The notes below the pieces were generated by a model. The model ran no database searches. It had not been told where the DNA came from and worked only from the letters and a program-made list of their open reading frames with translations. Positions 35,612 through 43,374 of a stretch of DNA of 64,000 nt are shown here, piece after piece; positions within the stretch are counted from its first letter, which is position 1, and each line of letters begins with the position of its first letter. Where the stretch lies: assembly GCF_029688845.1 (NCBI RefSeq), contig NZ_JARUKW010000003.1:186001-250000 (forward strand), written 5' to 3'. A program made the translations under genes and the position numbers. Source of the DNA: Natronococcus sp. A-GB1. GTDB taxonomy: Archaea; Halobacteriota; Halobacteria; Halobacteriales; Natrialbaceae.

Positions 35612-36037
35612 ATGACCGACACGACGCCGTACCTCGAGACGCTCGACGGACCGACCGATCGGACGGACGTAACGATCGACTGGGTTCGATACCTCACCGA
35701 CCGGTTCGGAACGACGGGGGCGCTGAACTGCCTGCGCTACTACGAGGAACTGGGCTGGATCGGCCCCCGCGCCCGCGAACAGCTCGTCGCCTACGTTCGG
35801 GGTGTCTCGCGGGACGCCACCGACCACCCCGACGATGACCTCGCCTCACCGATCGACTCGCTCGAGGGGAGCGCTTTCGCCGCCCACGCGCGAAGCCTCG
35901 CCTACGTGGCCCGCATCAACGGGGAGAGCCTGGCGGACGACGTGCTGGTCGGACGGATGGCCGACCAGCGGACCGATCGGCAGTTCGACGACCGATCGGC
36001 GGACGTCGGTGATGTCGTTGGCGCCGTCGACAAGTAA
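35612..36037 (+). CDS. arlD: ArlD/E-domain protein (short ArlD)
   Basis: A 141-residue protein whose residues 20-70 repeat the ArlD/E pattern seen at the end of ArlCE: DWVRYLTDRFGTTGALNCLRYYEELGWIGPRAREQL. Short ArlD proteins occur in haloarchaeal arl loci and belong to the switch complex. It lies 63 bases after arlJ in the same direction. Confidence 0.8.
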   Translation: MTDTTPYLETLDGPTDRTDVTIDWVRYLTDRFGTTGALNCLRYYEELGWIGPRAREQLVAYVRGVSRDATDHPDDDLASPIDSLEGSAFAAHARSLAYVARINGESLADDVLVGRMADQRTDRQFDDRSADVGDVVGAVDK

Positions 36038-36392
36038 CCCGATCCGATCGTCTTTCGTCGGCAGAACGCTCAGGAATTGCTACAAAATTGGAGCGATAGC
36101 CGTCCCTGACGTCACAAACGCTTCTTTAACCGCTTCTAAACCGGCCCAAAACGCCGTCCTGGATGTTTTATGGATCTTGGTTAACTAAATAATGAAGGTA
36201 AAGAACCCTGTTACTTATTACGTTCCGATACGAGAAGCCAGTAGTTGGATGGGCACAACTCCACACGTCTCGGAACCGCCCGGGATCACCACAACGCGTC
36301 GGACCGGAACGGCTGTCGGACGAACGCGATCGTCGCGCCGCGACGTCGTCGGTCCCGACGGTGGCCCAGCCACGACACCGCCGTGATCATCA
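36038..36392 (+). other. 355-base leader region with direct repeat, TATA and doubtful small ORF
   Basis: Two near copies of CGCTTCT(T/A)(T/A)AAC lie 12 bases apart at 36119-36141. A TTTTATGG element (36166-36173) follows. About 23 bases on, ATG 36192 opens a 64-codon frame (MKVKNPVTYYVPIREASSWM...) of ordinary, unrecognised composition. Either this is a small gene or the promoter gives the PadR gene a 200-base leader. Confidence 0.4.
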
Positions 36393-36893
36393 ATGAGTAA
36401 ACACGACTCCTCCGTCGCGTCCGCGTTCGACGAGCGCTCGAGCGCCGAGTCCGGAAGCGCCAGTGCTGCCGGCCTCGAGACCGACGAACCGGGAACGACG
36501 GACCACGAACTCGACGAACTGTTCGATCAAGTAACCGTTGCGCTCGCGACCGATGAGGTCGCGTTCGACGAGTCGCTGATCAAAGAAAACCTCGAGGAGC
36601 TGCTGCTCGTGCTCGTCTGCGTCCACGGGTCGACACACGGAAAGGAGCTGCTCGCGGATCTAACCGAAGCGTTCGATGCACAGCTCAGCCCTGGGACGGT
36701 CTACCCCTGTCTGCACGAACTCGAGGAGGAGGGCGTGCTGTCGATGCACGCGAAGGTTCGAACGAAGGAGTACTCCGTCGTCGACGAGGCCTACGTCCGC
36801 GCGACCCTCGAACGAACGATGACCCAGCACCTCGCCTTCGGGCTGTTGCTGGATCGGTTTCTCTCCTCCTATCCGGCTGCGGACTCGGAGTAA
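36393..36893 (+). CDS. PadR-like winged-helix regulator
   Basis: A 166-residue protein. Residues 1-60 are acidic and variable. Residues 65-135 match PadR (LLVLVCVHGSTHGKELLADLTEAF, LSPGTVYPCLHELEEEGVL, RTKEYSVVDEA). A short C-terminal helix may dimerise. PadR proteins repress nearby genes or respond to small molecules. Its place right after the arl genes suggests a possible part in archaellum control, but this is inference. Confidence 0.82.
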   Translation: MSKHDSSVASAFDERSSAESGSASAAGLETDEPGTTDHELDELFDQVTVALATDEVAFDESLIKENLEELLLVLVCVHGSTHGKELLADLTEAFDAQLSPGTVYPCLHELEEEGVLSMHAKVRTKEYSVVDEAYVRATLERTMTQHLAFGLLLDRFLSSYPAADSE

Positions 36894-36901
36894 CCGCCCC
36901 G

Positions 36902-37339
36902 TTACTCCGACCCCAGCCCGTCGGCGATGTCGCTCAAACTGTCGCTCGGCGGTTCGCGGGCGTCGTAGAAGTTCGTCTCGCCGGGCGCTCTGAGCCCGTA
37001 GAGAAACTCGGGTTCGACGACGTCGATCAGCACCGATCCGCCCGAGCGAATCCCGTGGTCGTCGATCCACTCCTCGAGTCGGTCCGTTCCCTCGCCGGGA
37101 TTCCGGGCCATCTCCGGTGTGTCGTAGACGCCCGGAACCGACAGCTCCTCGCCCGTGAGGGCGCGTTCGATGCGTGCGAACCGCTCGCTCCCGTCGAGGA
37201 CGACACGGACGACCTCGTCGTGGACGAACGCCTCGCGATCCTCGGCCGGAACGTCGAGTTTGGTTCCCGTTGCCGTCTCGGTACACGTCGAGCGAACGGT
37301 TCGGACTGACGGGTGGTCACTCGAGATTCTGTCTGCCAT
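36902..37339 (-). CDS. DUF7112 family protein
   Basis: A 145-residue acidic protein starting MADRISSDHPSVRTVR, with an AbrB-like or beta-rich N-terminus (KLDVPAEDREAF) and a C-terminus GSVLIDVVEPEFLYGLRAPGE. It matches the haloarchaeal family DUF7112, unknown in function. It converges with the PadR gene and follows S6e by 19 bases, so it is probably cotranscribed with the ribosomal gene. Confidence 0.75.
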   Translation of the reverse strand: MADRISSDHPSVRTVRSTCTETATGTKLDVPAEDREAFVHDEVVRVVLDGSERFARIERALTGEELSVPGVYDTPEMARNPGEGTDRLEEWIDDHGIRSGGSVLIDVVEPEFLYGLRAPGETNFYDAREPPSDSLSDIADGLGSE

Positions 37340-37358
37340 CGTAGAGAAACGAGGGAAG

Positions 37359-37751
37359 TTACTCGTCGTCGCCGCCCAGCAGCTCGTCGATGTCGCTGCT
37401 ACCGGATTCGACGACCGAGGCGTTGATCTGTGCGACGGCGTCGGAGACCTCGCGGCCGCGAACCGTGACGCGCCGGCGCTCGCCGTCGCGGGTGGGGTGG
37501 TAGCCGACCTGTCGGCCCTTCATCAACACTTCCTCGAGGTTCGGACCGCCGACGTTGGGGCTGAGCGGGCGGCCGGCCTCGTCGGAGCCACCGGTGATCT
37601 CGAGGGTGTACCCGTCGAGACCGACGGCACCGCCGTCGACTTCCTCGCCGATCGACTTGCCGATGAACCGGTTCGCGTCCTGTTCCTCCGCTTCGAGCTG
37701 GTAGGTCGACCCGGAGTCCGGATCGCCGACGACGACTGTGAAACTTGCCAT
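37359..37751 (-). CDS. rps6e: Ribosomal protein eS6 (S6e)
   Basis: A 130-residue protein with the S6e pattern [44 protein letters not shown] and [20 protein letters not shown]. It is a structural protein of the small ribosomal subunit. ATG 37751 is chosen over 37784. Confidence 0.97.
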   Translation of the reverse strand: MASFTVVVGDPDSGSTYQLEAEEQDANRFIGKSIGEEVDGGAVGLDGYTLEITGGSDEAGRPLSPNVGGPNLEEVLMKGRQVGYHPTRDGERRRVTVRGREVSDAVAQINASVVESGSSDIDELLGGDDE

Positions 37752-37862
37752 GCCCGGTGAAAAACGGCGCGCGCTCAAAAACACATCGAAACACGGTCTC
37801 GACGCGACGCCCGCCCGACTGCGGTCGGTGGCGTTTACCGCCCTCGGTGCGTACCGGTTCCC

Positions 37863-38141
37863 GTGAGCATCGACCGCGACCGCCTCGAGCGACGACTGCG
37901 CGAGGAGTTCGGCGGCTCGAGCGGCGCCGCTAGCGTCGTCGCCCGCCAGGCGACGGACCTCGACGATTCCGGTCGCTACGAGGCCGATACCGGGACCCGA
38001 CTCACGGCCAAAATCGTCGTCGAGGAGCTCGCGGATGCCCCCGACGGCGGCCCGACCGAGCGCTGGAACTGGTGGATCGGCTCGCTCGAGATTGCGTTCG
38101 GCGGCTACGAAGCGTTCGGGATTCGCCGGTACCGGGAGTGA
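37863..38141 (+). CDS. Small haloarchaeal protein, hypothetical
   Basis: A 92-residue protein starting at GTG 37863. Its C-terminal half carries [21 protein letters not shown], a compact aromatic segment. No domain is recognised. It is divergent from S6e and stands alone before the TetR gene. Confidence 0.6.
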   Translation: MSIDRDRLERRLREEFGGSSGAASVVARQATDLDDSGRYEADTGTRLTAKIVVEELADAPDGGPTERWNWWIGSLEIAFGGYEAFGIRRYRE

Positions 38142-38192
38142 GCGTGCGACTCTCGAACACCCCTTCGAACCGAAATACCCTTATCTGTGCTG

Positions 38193-38210
38193 ACTAACTA
38201 GTCAGTTAGT
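38193..38210. promoter_or_regulatory. Palindromic operator overlapping the tetR start
   Basis: ACTAACT-AGTC-AGTTAGT, perfect arms of 7 with a 4-base spacer, covers the first two bases of the GTG start codon (38209-38211). A second overlapping inverted repeat, CTGACT-AACT-AGTCAG, lies at 38190-38205. A TATA-like stretch is just upstream near 38176-38183. Binding here would block transcription start, as expected for TetR self-repression. Confidence 0.65.
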
Positions 38211-38937
38211 GACCGATCCCGACGTTCGCGCGTCGATCATGCGCGCAGTGTACGAGGCCCTTTGCGAGCACGGCTATACGGAACTGACGGCACAGGATAT
38301 CGCCGATCGGACCGACAAAAGCAAGTCGCTGCTGTTCTACCACTACGACTCCAAGGAGGACATCCTGGGCGATTTCCTTGAGTTCCTCTTCGAGCGCTTC
38401 GACGAGCGCGTCGCCGAAACCCGCGACCGTCCACCGGTCGAACGGCTGGCGGTGTTCGTCGACTGGTTCCTCTACGGTCCCGAGGAGAACGACCGACAGT
38501 CGTTCCACGTCGCGATGCTCGAGTTGCGCACGCAGGCGCCGTACAACGAGACGTTCCGCGAGAAGCTCCGCAAGAGCGACGATCAGCTTCGGGCGGTCCT
38601 CGAGGAGATCCTCCGGGACGGGCTCGAGGCCGGCGAGTTCAACGAACACGATCCCGAGGAGACCGCGGCGCTGCTGATCGCGGCCTTCGACGGGGCCCGC
38701 ATCCGCCAGCTGACGATCGGCCGCGACGAGTACCTCGAGCAAGTCCGGAAGGGGACCGCCACGTGGGTGTTCGACGACCTGCTTGCCGAGGACGCGTCGT
38801 TCCCGGCCGATCGGGATCCGAGTACCCTTCCGGAGTCCGACCAGCAACACCGCCTTGCCGCCGACCTGGGTAACGACGGAAACGGCGATGCGGACGAGAG
38901 TAACGACGACGAACCGACCGAGCGTGATCGGGAGTGA
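38209..38937 (+). CDS. TetR-family transcriptional regulator
   Basis: A 242-residue protein starting at GTG 38209. The N-terminal helix-turn-helix is ELTAQDIADRTDKSKSLLFYHYDSKEDIL. A helical ligand domain of about 140 residues follows, then a 35-residue acidic tail. Its stop overlaps the start of the MATE gene (GTGA), so the pair is translationally coupled. It probably represses its own operon through the palindrome at its start. Confidence 0.9.
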   Translation: MTDPDVRASIMRAVYEALCEHGYTELTAQDIADRTDKSKSLLFYHYDSKEDILGDFLEFLFERFDERVAETRDRPPVERLAVFVDWFLYGPEENDRQSFHVAMLELRTQAPYNETFREKLRKSDDQLRAVLEEILRDGLEAGEFNEHDPEETAALLIAAFDGARIRQLTIGRDEYLEQVRKGTATWVFDDLLAEDASFPADRDPSTLPESDQQHRLAADLGNDGNGDADESNDDEPTERDRE

Positions 38938-40424
38938 GCAGGTCGAGCAAGGGCACCGATCGCTCGGTCAACGTCACCGACGGCGACCTGTTCAAGCCGC
39001 TAATGGTTCTCTCGGCGCCGATCGTCGCCAGCCAACTCTTGCAGGTCGGCTACAACCTCGCGGACACCTACTGGGTGGGTCGGCTCGGCGGCGACGGCGT
39101 CGCCGCGCTGTCGTACTCGTGGGCGATCGTCTTCCTGATGGTCAGCGTCGGCGGCGGTCTGACCGTCGCCGGGACGGTGCTGATCTCCCAGCACAAGGGC
39201 GCGGGTAACTTCACGCGGTCCTCTCACGTCGCCGGCCAGACCCTCTCGTTCGTGACGATCGTCGCGATCGTCTTCGGAATCGTCGGCTACCTCCTCTCGC
39301 CCTGGATGATCCGCCTGATCGGCGCGGAGCCGGGCGGCGACGCCTTCACCTACGCCGTTACCTACACCCGGATCATCTTCGTCGGCGTCGCGTTCATGTT
39401 CTGGTTTTTCATCTTCGACGCGCTCTCGAGAGGGTGGGGCGACACGCGAACGCCGCTGTACCTGATGGTGATCAGCGTCGCGATCAACGTCGTCATCGAC
39501 CCGTTTCTCATCCTCGGCTTCCAGGACAACCCGATGTTCGCCTGGGTCGGGCTGGCGGGCCTCGAGACGACCCTCTACGAGGCGACCGGCTTCGATGGGT
39601 ACGGCGTCGCGGGCGCAGCTATCGCGACAGTGTTCTCCCGCGGTATCGCCGCGACCGTCGGCCTCTACCTGCTGTTTTCGGGTCGGGTCGGGCTCGAGCC
39701 CTCGCTGTCGGACCTCCGCCTCGAGAGCGAGACGGTTCGAAAGATCCTCGAGATCGGCGGCCCGATCGCGACCGAGCAGGGCTTTCGCGCGTTCGGGATC
39801 ACCGTCCTTACGGCACTGATCGCGATCGCCGGCACCGAGGCAGTCGCCGCCTACGGGATCGTCAATCGGCTCTCATCGCTGATGTTCCTGCCGGCACTCG
39901 GGCTCGCCCGCGGCACCGAAACCGTCGTCGGGCAGAACCTGGGCGCCGAGCAGGTCGACCGCGCCAAGCAGGCGGTCACGCTCAGCGCGGCGCTCGTTCT
40001 CTCGATTTTCGCCGTCGTGATCGGCGTCGCCTACCAGTTCGCCGAACCGATCACGGCGATCTTCATCGAGGGCGATGAGTCGGCGCAGGTGATCGCTTAC
40101 GGCGCCGCCTACATCACGATCGCCGGGCCCTCCTACCTCTTCCTCGGCGCTTTCCAGATCATGCTCGGCGGGATCCGGGGCAGCGGGTCGACCCGCGCCG
40201 CAATGTTGTTGTCGATTCAGGAGCTGTGGCTGTACCGCATCCCGATCGCCGCGATCGCGATCGTCGTCCTCGACATGGGCGTCATCGGCGTCTGGTACGC
40301 CATCGCGGTCTCCTACGTCCTCTCGGCGATCGTTACCGCCGCCTGGTTCCTGCGCGGGACCTGGACGAACAACGTCGTCGACGACGCCTCGCCTGCGGGG
40401 CCAGAAGCGGAACCAAGCGACTGA
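38934..40424 (+). CDS. MATE-family efflux transporter
   Basis: A 496-residue membrane protein with 12 hydrophobic segments and MATE features (LSAPIVASQLLQVGYNLADTYWVG near the start and the internal duplication from about residue 260). MATE proteins export cationic drugs or metabolites using Na+ or H+. It starts at GTG 38934 inside the tetR stop, a standard regulator-pump pair. Confidence 0.93.
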   Translation: MSRSSKGTDRSVNVTDGDLFKPLMVLSAPIVASQLLQVGYNLADTYWVGRLGGDGVAALSYSWAIVFLMVSVGGGLTVAGTVLISQHKGAGNFTRSSHVAGQTLSFVTIVAIVFGIVGYLLSPWMIRLIGAEPGGDAFTYAVTYTRIIFVGVAFMFWFFIFDALSRGWGDTRTPLYLMVISVAINVVIDPFLILGFQDNPMFAWVGLAGLETTLYEATGFDGYGVAGAAIATVFSRGIAATVGLYLLFSGRVGLEPSLSDLRLESETVRKILEIGGPIATEQGFRAFGITVLTALIAIAGTEAVAAYGIVNRLSSLMFLPALGLARGTETVVGQNLGAEQVDRAKQAVTLSAALVLSIFAVVIGVAYQFAEPITAIFIEGDESAQVIAYGAAYITIAGPSYLFLGAFQIMLGGIRGSGSTRAAMLLSIQELWLYRIPIAAIAIVVLDMGVIGVWYAIAVSYVLSAIVTAAWFLRGTWTNNVVDDASPAGPEAEPSD

Positions 40425-40482
40425 CGTCGTCTGCGAGCCTGGAGGGGAAACACCGATTGTGCCCCGTCCCGAACTGTCGGGT

Positions 40483-40833
40483 ATGACCGATCGCAGACGA
40501 CCGTTCTGGCCGGCCTATCTCCTCACGGCGCTGATCGCCGGCCTGGGTCACTGGTATCTCGGCCAGTGGAAACGGGGGTCGATCTGGTTCACCCTCTACG
40601 TCCTCGCGCTCGGCTTTCTCAGTGCCCGATCGGTCTCGGGTGCCCTCGAGCTCGGCGACCCGTTCGTCATCACCGCCCTGCAGTTCGAGTCGGTCAGCTA
40701 CGCCGACGTCGCGATCCCGCTTGCCGTCCTGATCGTCTGCCTGCTCGACGTCTACCTCATCGGCGTCCTTCAGCGGACGGCCCCCTCGAGCGATCCGCCC
40801 GCCGGCGAGGCCCGGTCGAACGGCTCGTCCTGA
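40483..40833 (+). CDS. Small membrane protein, hypothetical
   Basis: A 116-residue protein with three hydrophobic segments (YLLTALIAGLGHWYLGQ, FTLYVLALGFLSA, AIPLAVLIVCLLDVYLIGVL). The AGLGHWYLGQWKRG segment resembles the TM2-domain turn found in many small membrane proteins. ATG 40483 is chosen. Function unknown. Confidence 0.6.
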   Translation: MTDRRRPFWPAYLLTALIAGLGHWYLGQWKRGSIWFTLYVLALGFLSARSVSGALELGDPFVITALQFESVSYADVAIPLAVLIVCLLDVYLIGVLQRTAPSSDPPAGEARSNGSS

Positions 40834-40913
40834 GCGCTCGCGCTTCGGACAATTCGTTTCGTCAGCGAGGCTCGAGCGTAACCAGTATTACCCCGCCGAA
40901 ACTCGTATCAGCC

Positions 40914-41291
40914 ATGGAGACAGACGAAACGGGGCTGTTCGGCGGCGGCATCGCGATCGGAATCCTCCTGATCCTGCTCGGTGTGGTCGCGTACGTCGGA
41001 ACCGGATTCGCGAGCGTCACGGCGCTCATCCCCGCGTTCTTCGGGATCGCCATCGTCGCGATCGGCTGGCTCGGCCGTGCGACGGGTCGGCGACGACTCC
41101 CCATCTACGGCTACGGGCTGCTGGCGCTGCTCGGCATCGCGGGCAGCACGCGGGGGCTCTCGGACGTCTGGACGCTCGCGACGGGCGGCTCCGTCGACAG
41201 TCCGATCGGGGCCGTCTCCCAGGCCGCGATGGTCGTGCTGTGTTTCGCCCTGCTCTTTCTCGTCGGCCGGGCGCTGGGCGACGACCGCTGA
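40914..41291 (+). CDS. Four-helix membrane protein, hypothetical
   Basis: A 125-residue protein (METDETGLFGGGIAIG) with four hydrophobic segments joined by short loops. A long open frame extends further upstream but overlaps the preceding gene, and ATG 40914 gives a normal protein. No family is recognised. Confidence 0.65.
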   Translation: METDETGLFGGGIAIGILLILLGVVAYVGTGFASVTALIPAFFGIAIVAIGWLGRATGRRRLPIYGYGLLALLGIAGSTRGLSDVWTLATGGSVDSPIGAVSQAAMVVLCFALLFLVGRALGDDR

Positions 41292-41342
41292 CGCCGGTCG
41301 GCGAACCGACGGAGGCAAGCGACTCGAGCGGAAAGACCGGGT

Positions 41343-42581
41343 ATGGACGTTCGGTTTCTGGGCGGGGCTCGCGAGATCGGTCGCAGCGCGGTGCTGATCG
41401 ACGACTCCTTGCTGCTCGATTTCGGCATGGACTCGGGGAACCCGCCGTCGTTTCCGATCGGCGACGCCGACCCCGACGCGGTCGTCGTCGGTCATGGCCA
41501 CCTCGACCACGTCGGTTCGATCCCCACCCTGCTGGCGGGCGACGCCCGCCCGCCGATCCACTGGACACCGCCGACGTACGACCTCGCGACGGTGCTCGCG
41601 CGGGATACCCTCAAACTTCACGGCGGGAGCTACAACTGCCCGTTCACCGAGACCGAGATCGCCCGCCTCGCACAGGTCTCGGAGACTCACGGCTACGGCG
41701 AGTCCTTCGAAGCTGCAGGCTACGAGGTCACCTTCTTCGACGCAGGTCACGTCCCCGGTAGCGCCCACGTGCTGGTCTCCGACGGCGACACGCGGCTGCT
41801 CTACACCGGCGACTTCCACACCGAGGACCAGCAGCTCCTCTCCGGAACCGCGGCCCGTCCCGACGCCGACGCCGTGATCTGTGAGAGCACGTACTCCGAC
41901 GTGAGCCGGCCGCCCCGCGAAGAGATCGAGCGATCGTTCGTCGACAGCCTCGAGACCACCCTCTGGGAGGGCGGCACCGTCGTCGTCCCCGCGTTCGCGA
42001 TCGGTCGCACTCAGGAGGTGCTCTGTCTCTGCGAGGCGTACGGCCTCGAGTGCTACGTCGACGGGATGGGAAAGCGCGTCACCGAACTCTTTCTCCGCGA
42101 GCGCAATCGCGAGTTCCTGCGCGATCCCGACCTGCTCCGGCGGGCGAAGGGAAACGCCCGGTTCGTCGACGGTCGGGACGGACAACGCGAACGGATCGCC
42201 GAGCAAAACACCGTGATCGTCACCACCAGCGGGATGCTCCACGGCGGCCCCGCGATGACGTACGTTCCGGCGATCCGCTCGCACCCGACGAACAAGATCG
42301 CCATGACGGGCTACCAGGTCGAGGGCACCCCCGGTCGCGAGCTCTACGAGACCGGCAGCGCAGTCATCGACGGCCGCTCGATGCGGGTCAGCGCGCAGGT
42401 CGAGCAGTACGACTTCTCCGCACACGCCGACCGGGAGGGGTTGCTCGAGTTCCTCGCTCCCTACGCCGACGCCCGGATTCTCGTAAACCACGGCGATCGC
42501 TGTGAGCGATTCGCGGAAGAACTCCGAGAAGAAGGGTTCACGGCCGAAGCCCCCTCGCTTGGCGAGGAGCTGTCGCTCTGA
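41343..42581 (+). CDS. Beta-CASP MBL-fold ribonuclease (aCPSF2-like)
   Basis: A 412-residue protein. Metal motif HGHLDH is at residues 51-56, with further His/Asp in GHVPGSAH and YTGDFH. The beta-CASP motifs are CESTYSD, VVPAFAIGRTQEVL, TTSGMLHGGPA and FSAHADREG. It lacks the N-terminal KH domains of aCPSF1, so it fits the aCPSF2/RNase J-like group, which trims or cuts RNA 3' or 5' ends. Confidence 0.92.
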   Translation: MDVRFLGGAREIGRSAVLIDDSLLLDFGMDSGNPPSFPIGDADPDAVVVGHGHLDHVGSIPTLLAGDARPPIHWTPPTYDLATVLARDTLKLHGGSYNCPFTETEIARLAQVSETHGYGESFEAAGYEVTFFDAGHVPGSAHVLVSDGDTRLLYTGDFHTEDQQLLSGTAARPDADAVICESTYSDVSRPPREEIERSFVDSLETTLWEGGTVVVPAFAIGRTQEVLCLCEAYGLECYVDGMGKRVTELFLRERNREFLRDPDLLRRAKGNARFVDGRDGQRERIAEQNTVIVTTSGMLHGGPAMTYVPAIRSHPTNKIAMTGYQVEGTPGRELYETGSAVIDGRSMRVSAQVEQYDFSAHADREGLLEFLAPYADARILVNHGDRCERFAEELREEGFTAEAPSLGEELSL

Positions 42582-42661
42582 GGGGCCCTGCGCCTTGATA
42601 GAACTGCGGGTTGGAACACGCGCATGGACGACTCCACTCCGACCGCTCGAGGTGACCGTCG

Positions 42662-43210
42662 ATGACCCGGGTCCTGATCTGCTACGGCACGAGCGAGGGA
42701 CAGACCGAGGCGATCGCCGAGCGGATGGGCGACGTCGTCGGCGGCGAGGGCTACGAGGTAACCCTCACACACCTGAAACACCCGCCCGATGGGCTCGATC
42801 CCGGCACCTACGACGGCATCGTGGTCGGCGCGTCGATCCACGGCGGCTCCCACCAGCGCTACGTCGGCTCGTTCGTTCGGGACCACCTCGAGACCCTGAA
42901 TCGGCGGCCGTCGGCGTTCTTCTCGGTCAGCCTCACGGCAGCCCACGACGATCCCGGCGAGCGCGAGCCCGCCACGGCGCTGCTCGAGGCGTTCCTCGAC
43001 GAAACCGGGTGGAACCCCGACGGGACGCTGGCGGTCGCGGGCGCGCTCAAGTACAGCGAGTACGGCCGGCTCAAGCGCTTCGTCATGCGATGGATCGCCG
43101 GCCGGGCCAGCGGCGACACCGACACCGCCCGGGACTACGAGTACACCGACTGGGACGACGTCGAGGCGTTCGCTCGGGAGTTCACGACCCTGCTCCGGGC
43201 CGACGCCTGA
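42662..43210 (+). CDS. Flavodoxin-domain protein (HemG-like)
   Basis: A 182-residue flavodoxin fold. The FMN phosphate loop is CYGTSEGQTEAIAERM near the N-terminus, and VVGASIHGGSHQRYV is typical of the protoporphyrinogen oxidase HemG group. It could oxidise protoporphyrinogen or act as an electron carrier; no haem genes are adjacent. Confidence 0.82.
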   Translation: MTRVLICYGTSEGQTEAIAERMGDVVGGEGYEVTLTHLKHPPDGLDPGTYDGIVVGASIHGGSHQRYVGSFVRDHLETLNRRPSAFFSVSLTAAHDDPGEREPATALLEAFLDETGWNPDGTLAVAGALKYSEYGRLKRFVMRWIAGRASGDTDTARDYEYTDWDDVEAFAREFTTLLRADA

Positions 43211-43374
43211 GACGGCTTCTCGTGACCGGTTACCGGCGCGCTCCCCGCGTTCCTTCGGCTGTATCAAGACGACGATCAGCGGGCGTATGGCTGGCCCGTA
43301 GACGGAGTCGTAGCGGGCGCCATCTGGATTAGTAGGCCGAAGGGTAATACCCCTTCTTCGCCAAACGTTTCGTA

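Noticed and set aside
36192-36386. 64-codon frame before the PadR gene as a firm gene
   Set aside because: Promoter spacing is ambiguous and the C-terminal half has low-complexity Arg/Thr/Pro text, so it is only mentioned with the leader region.
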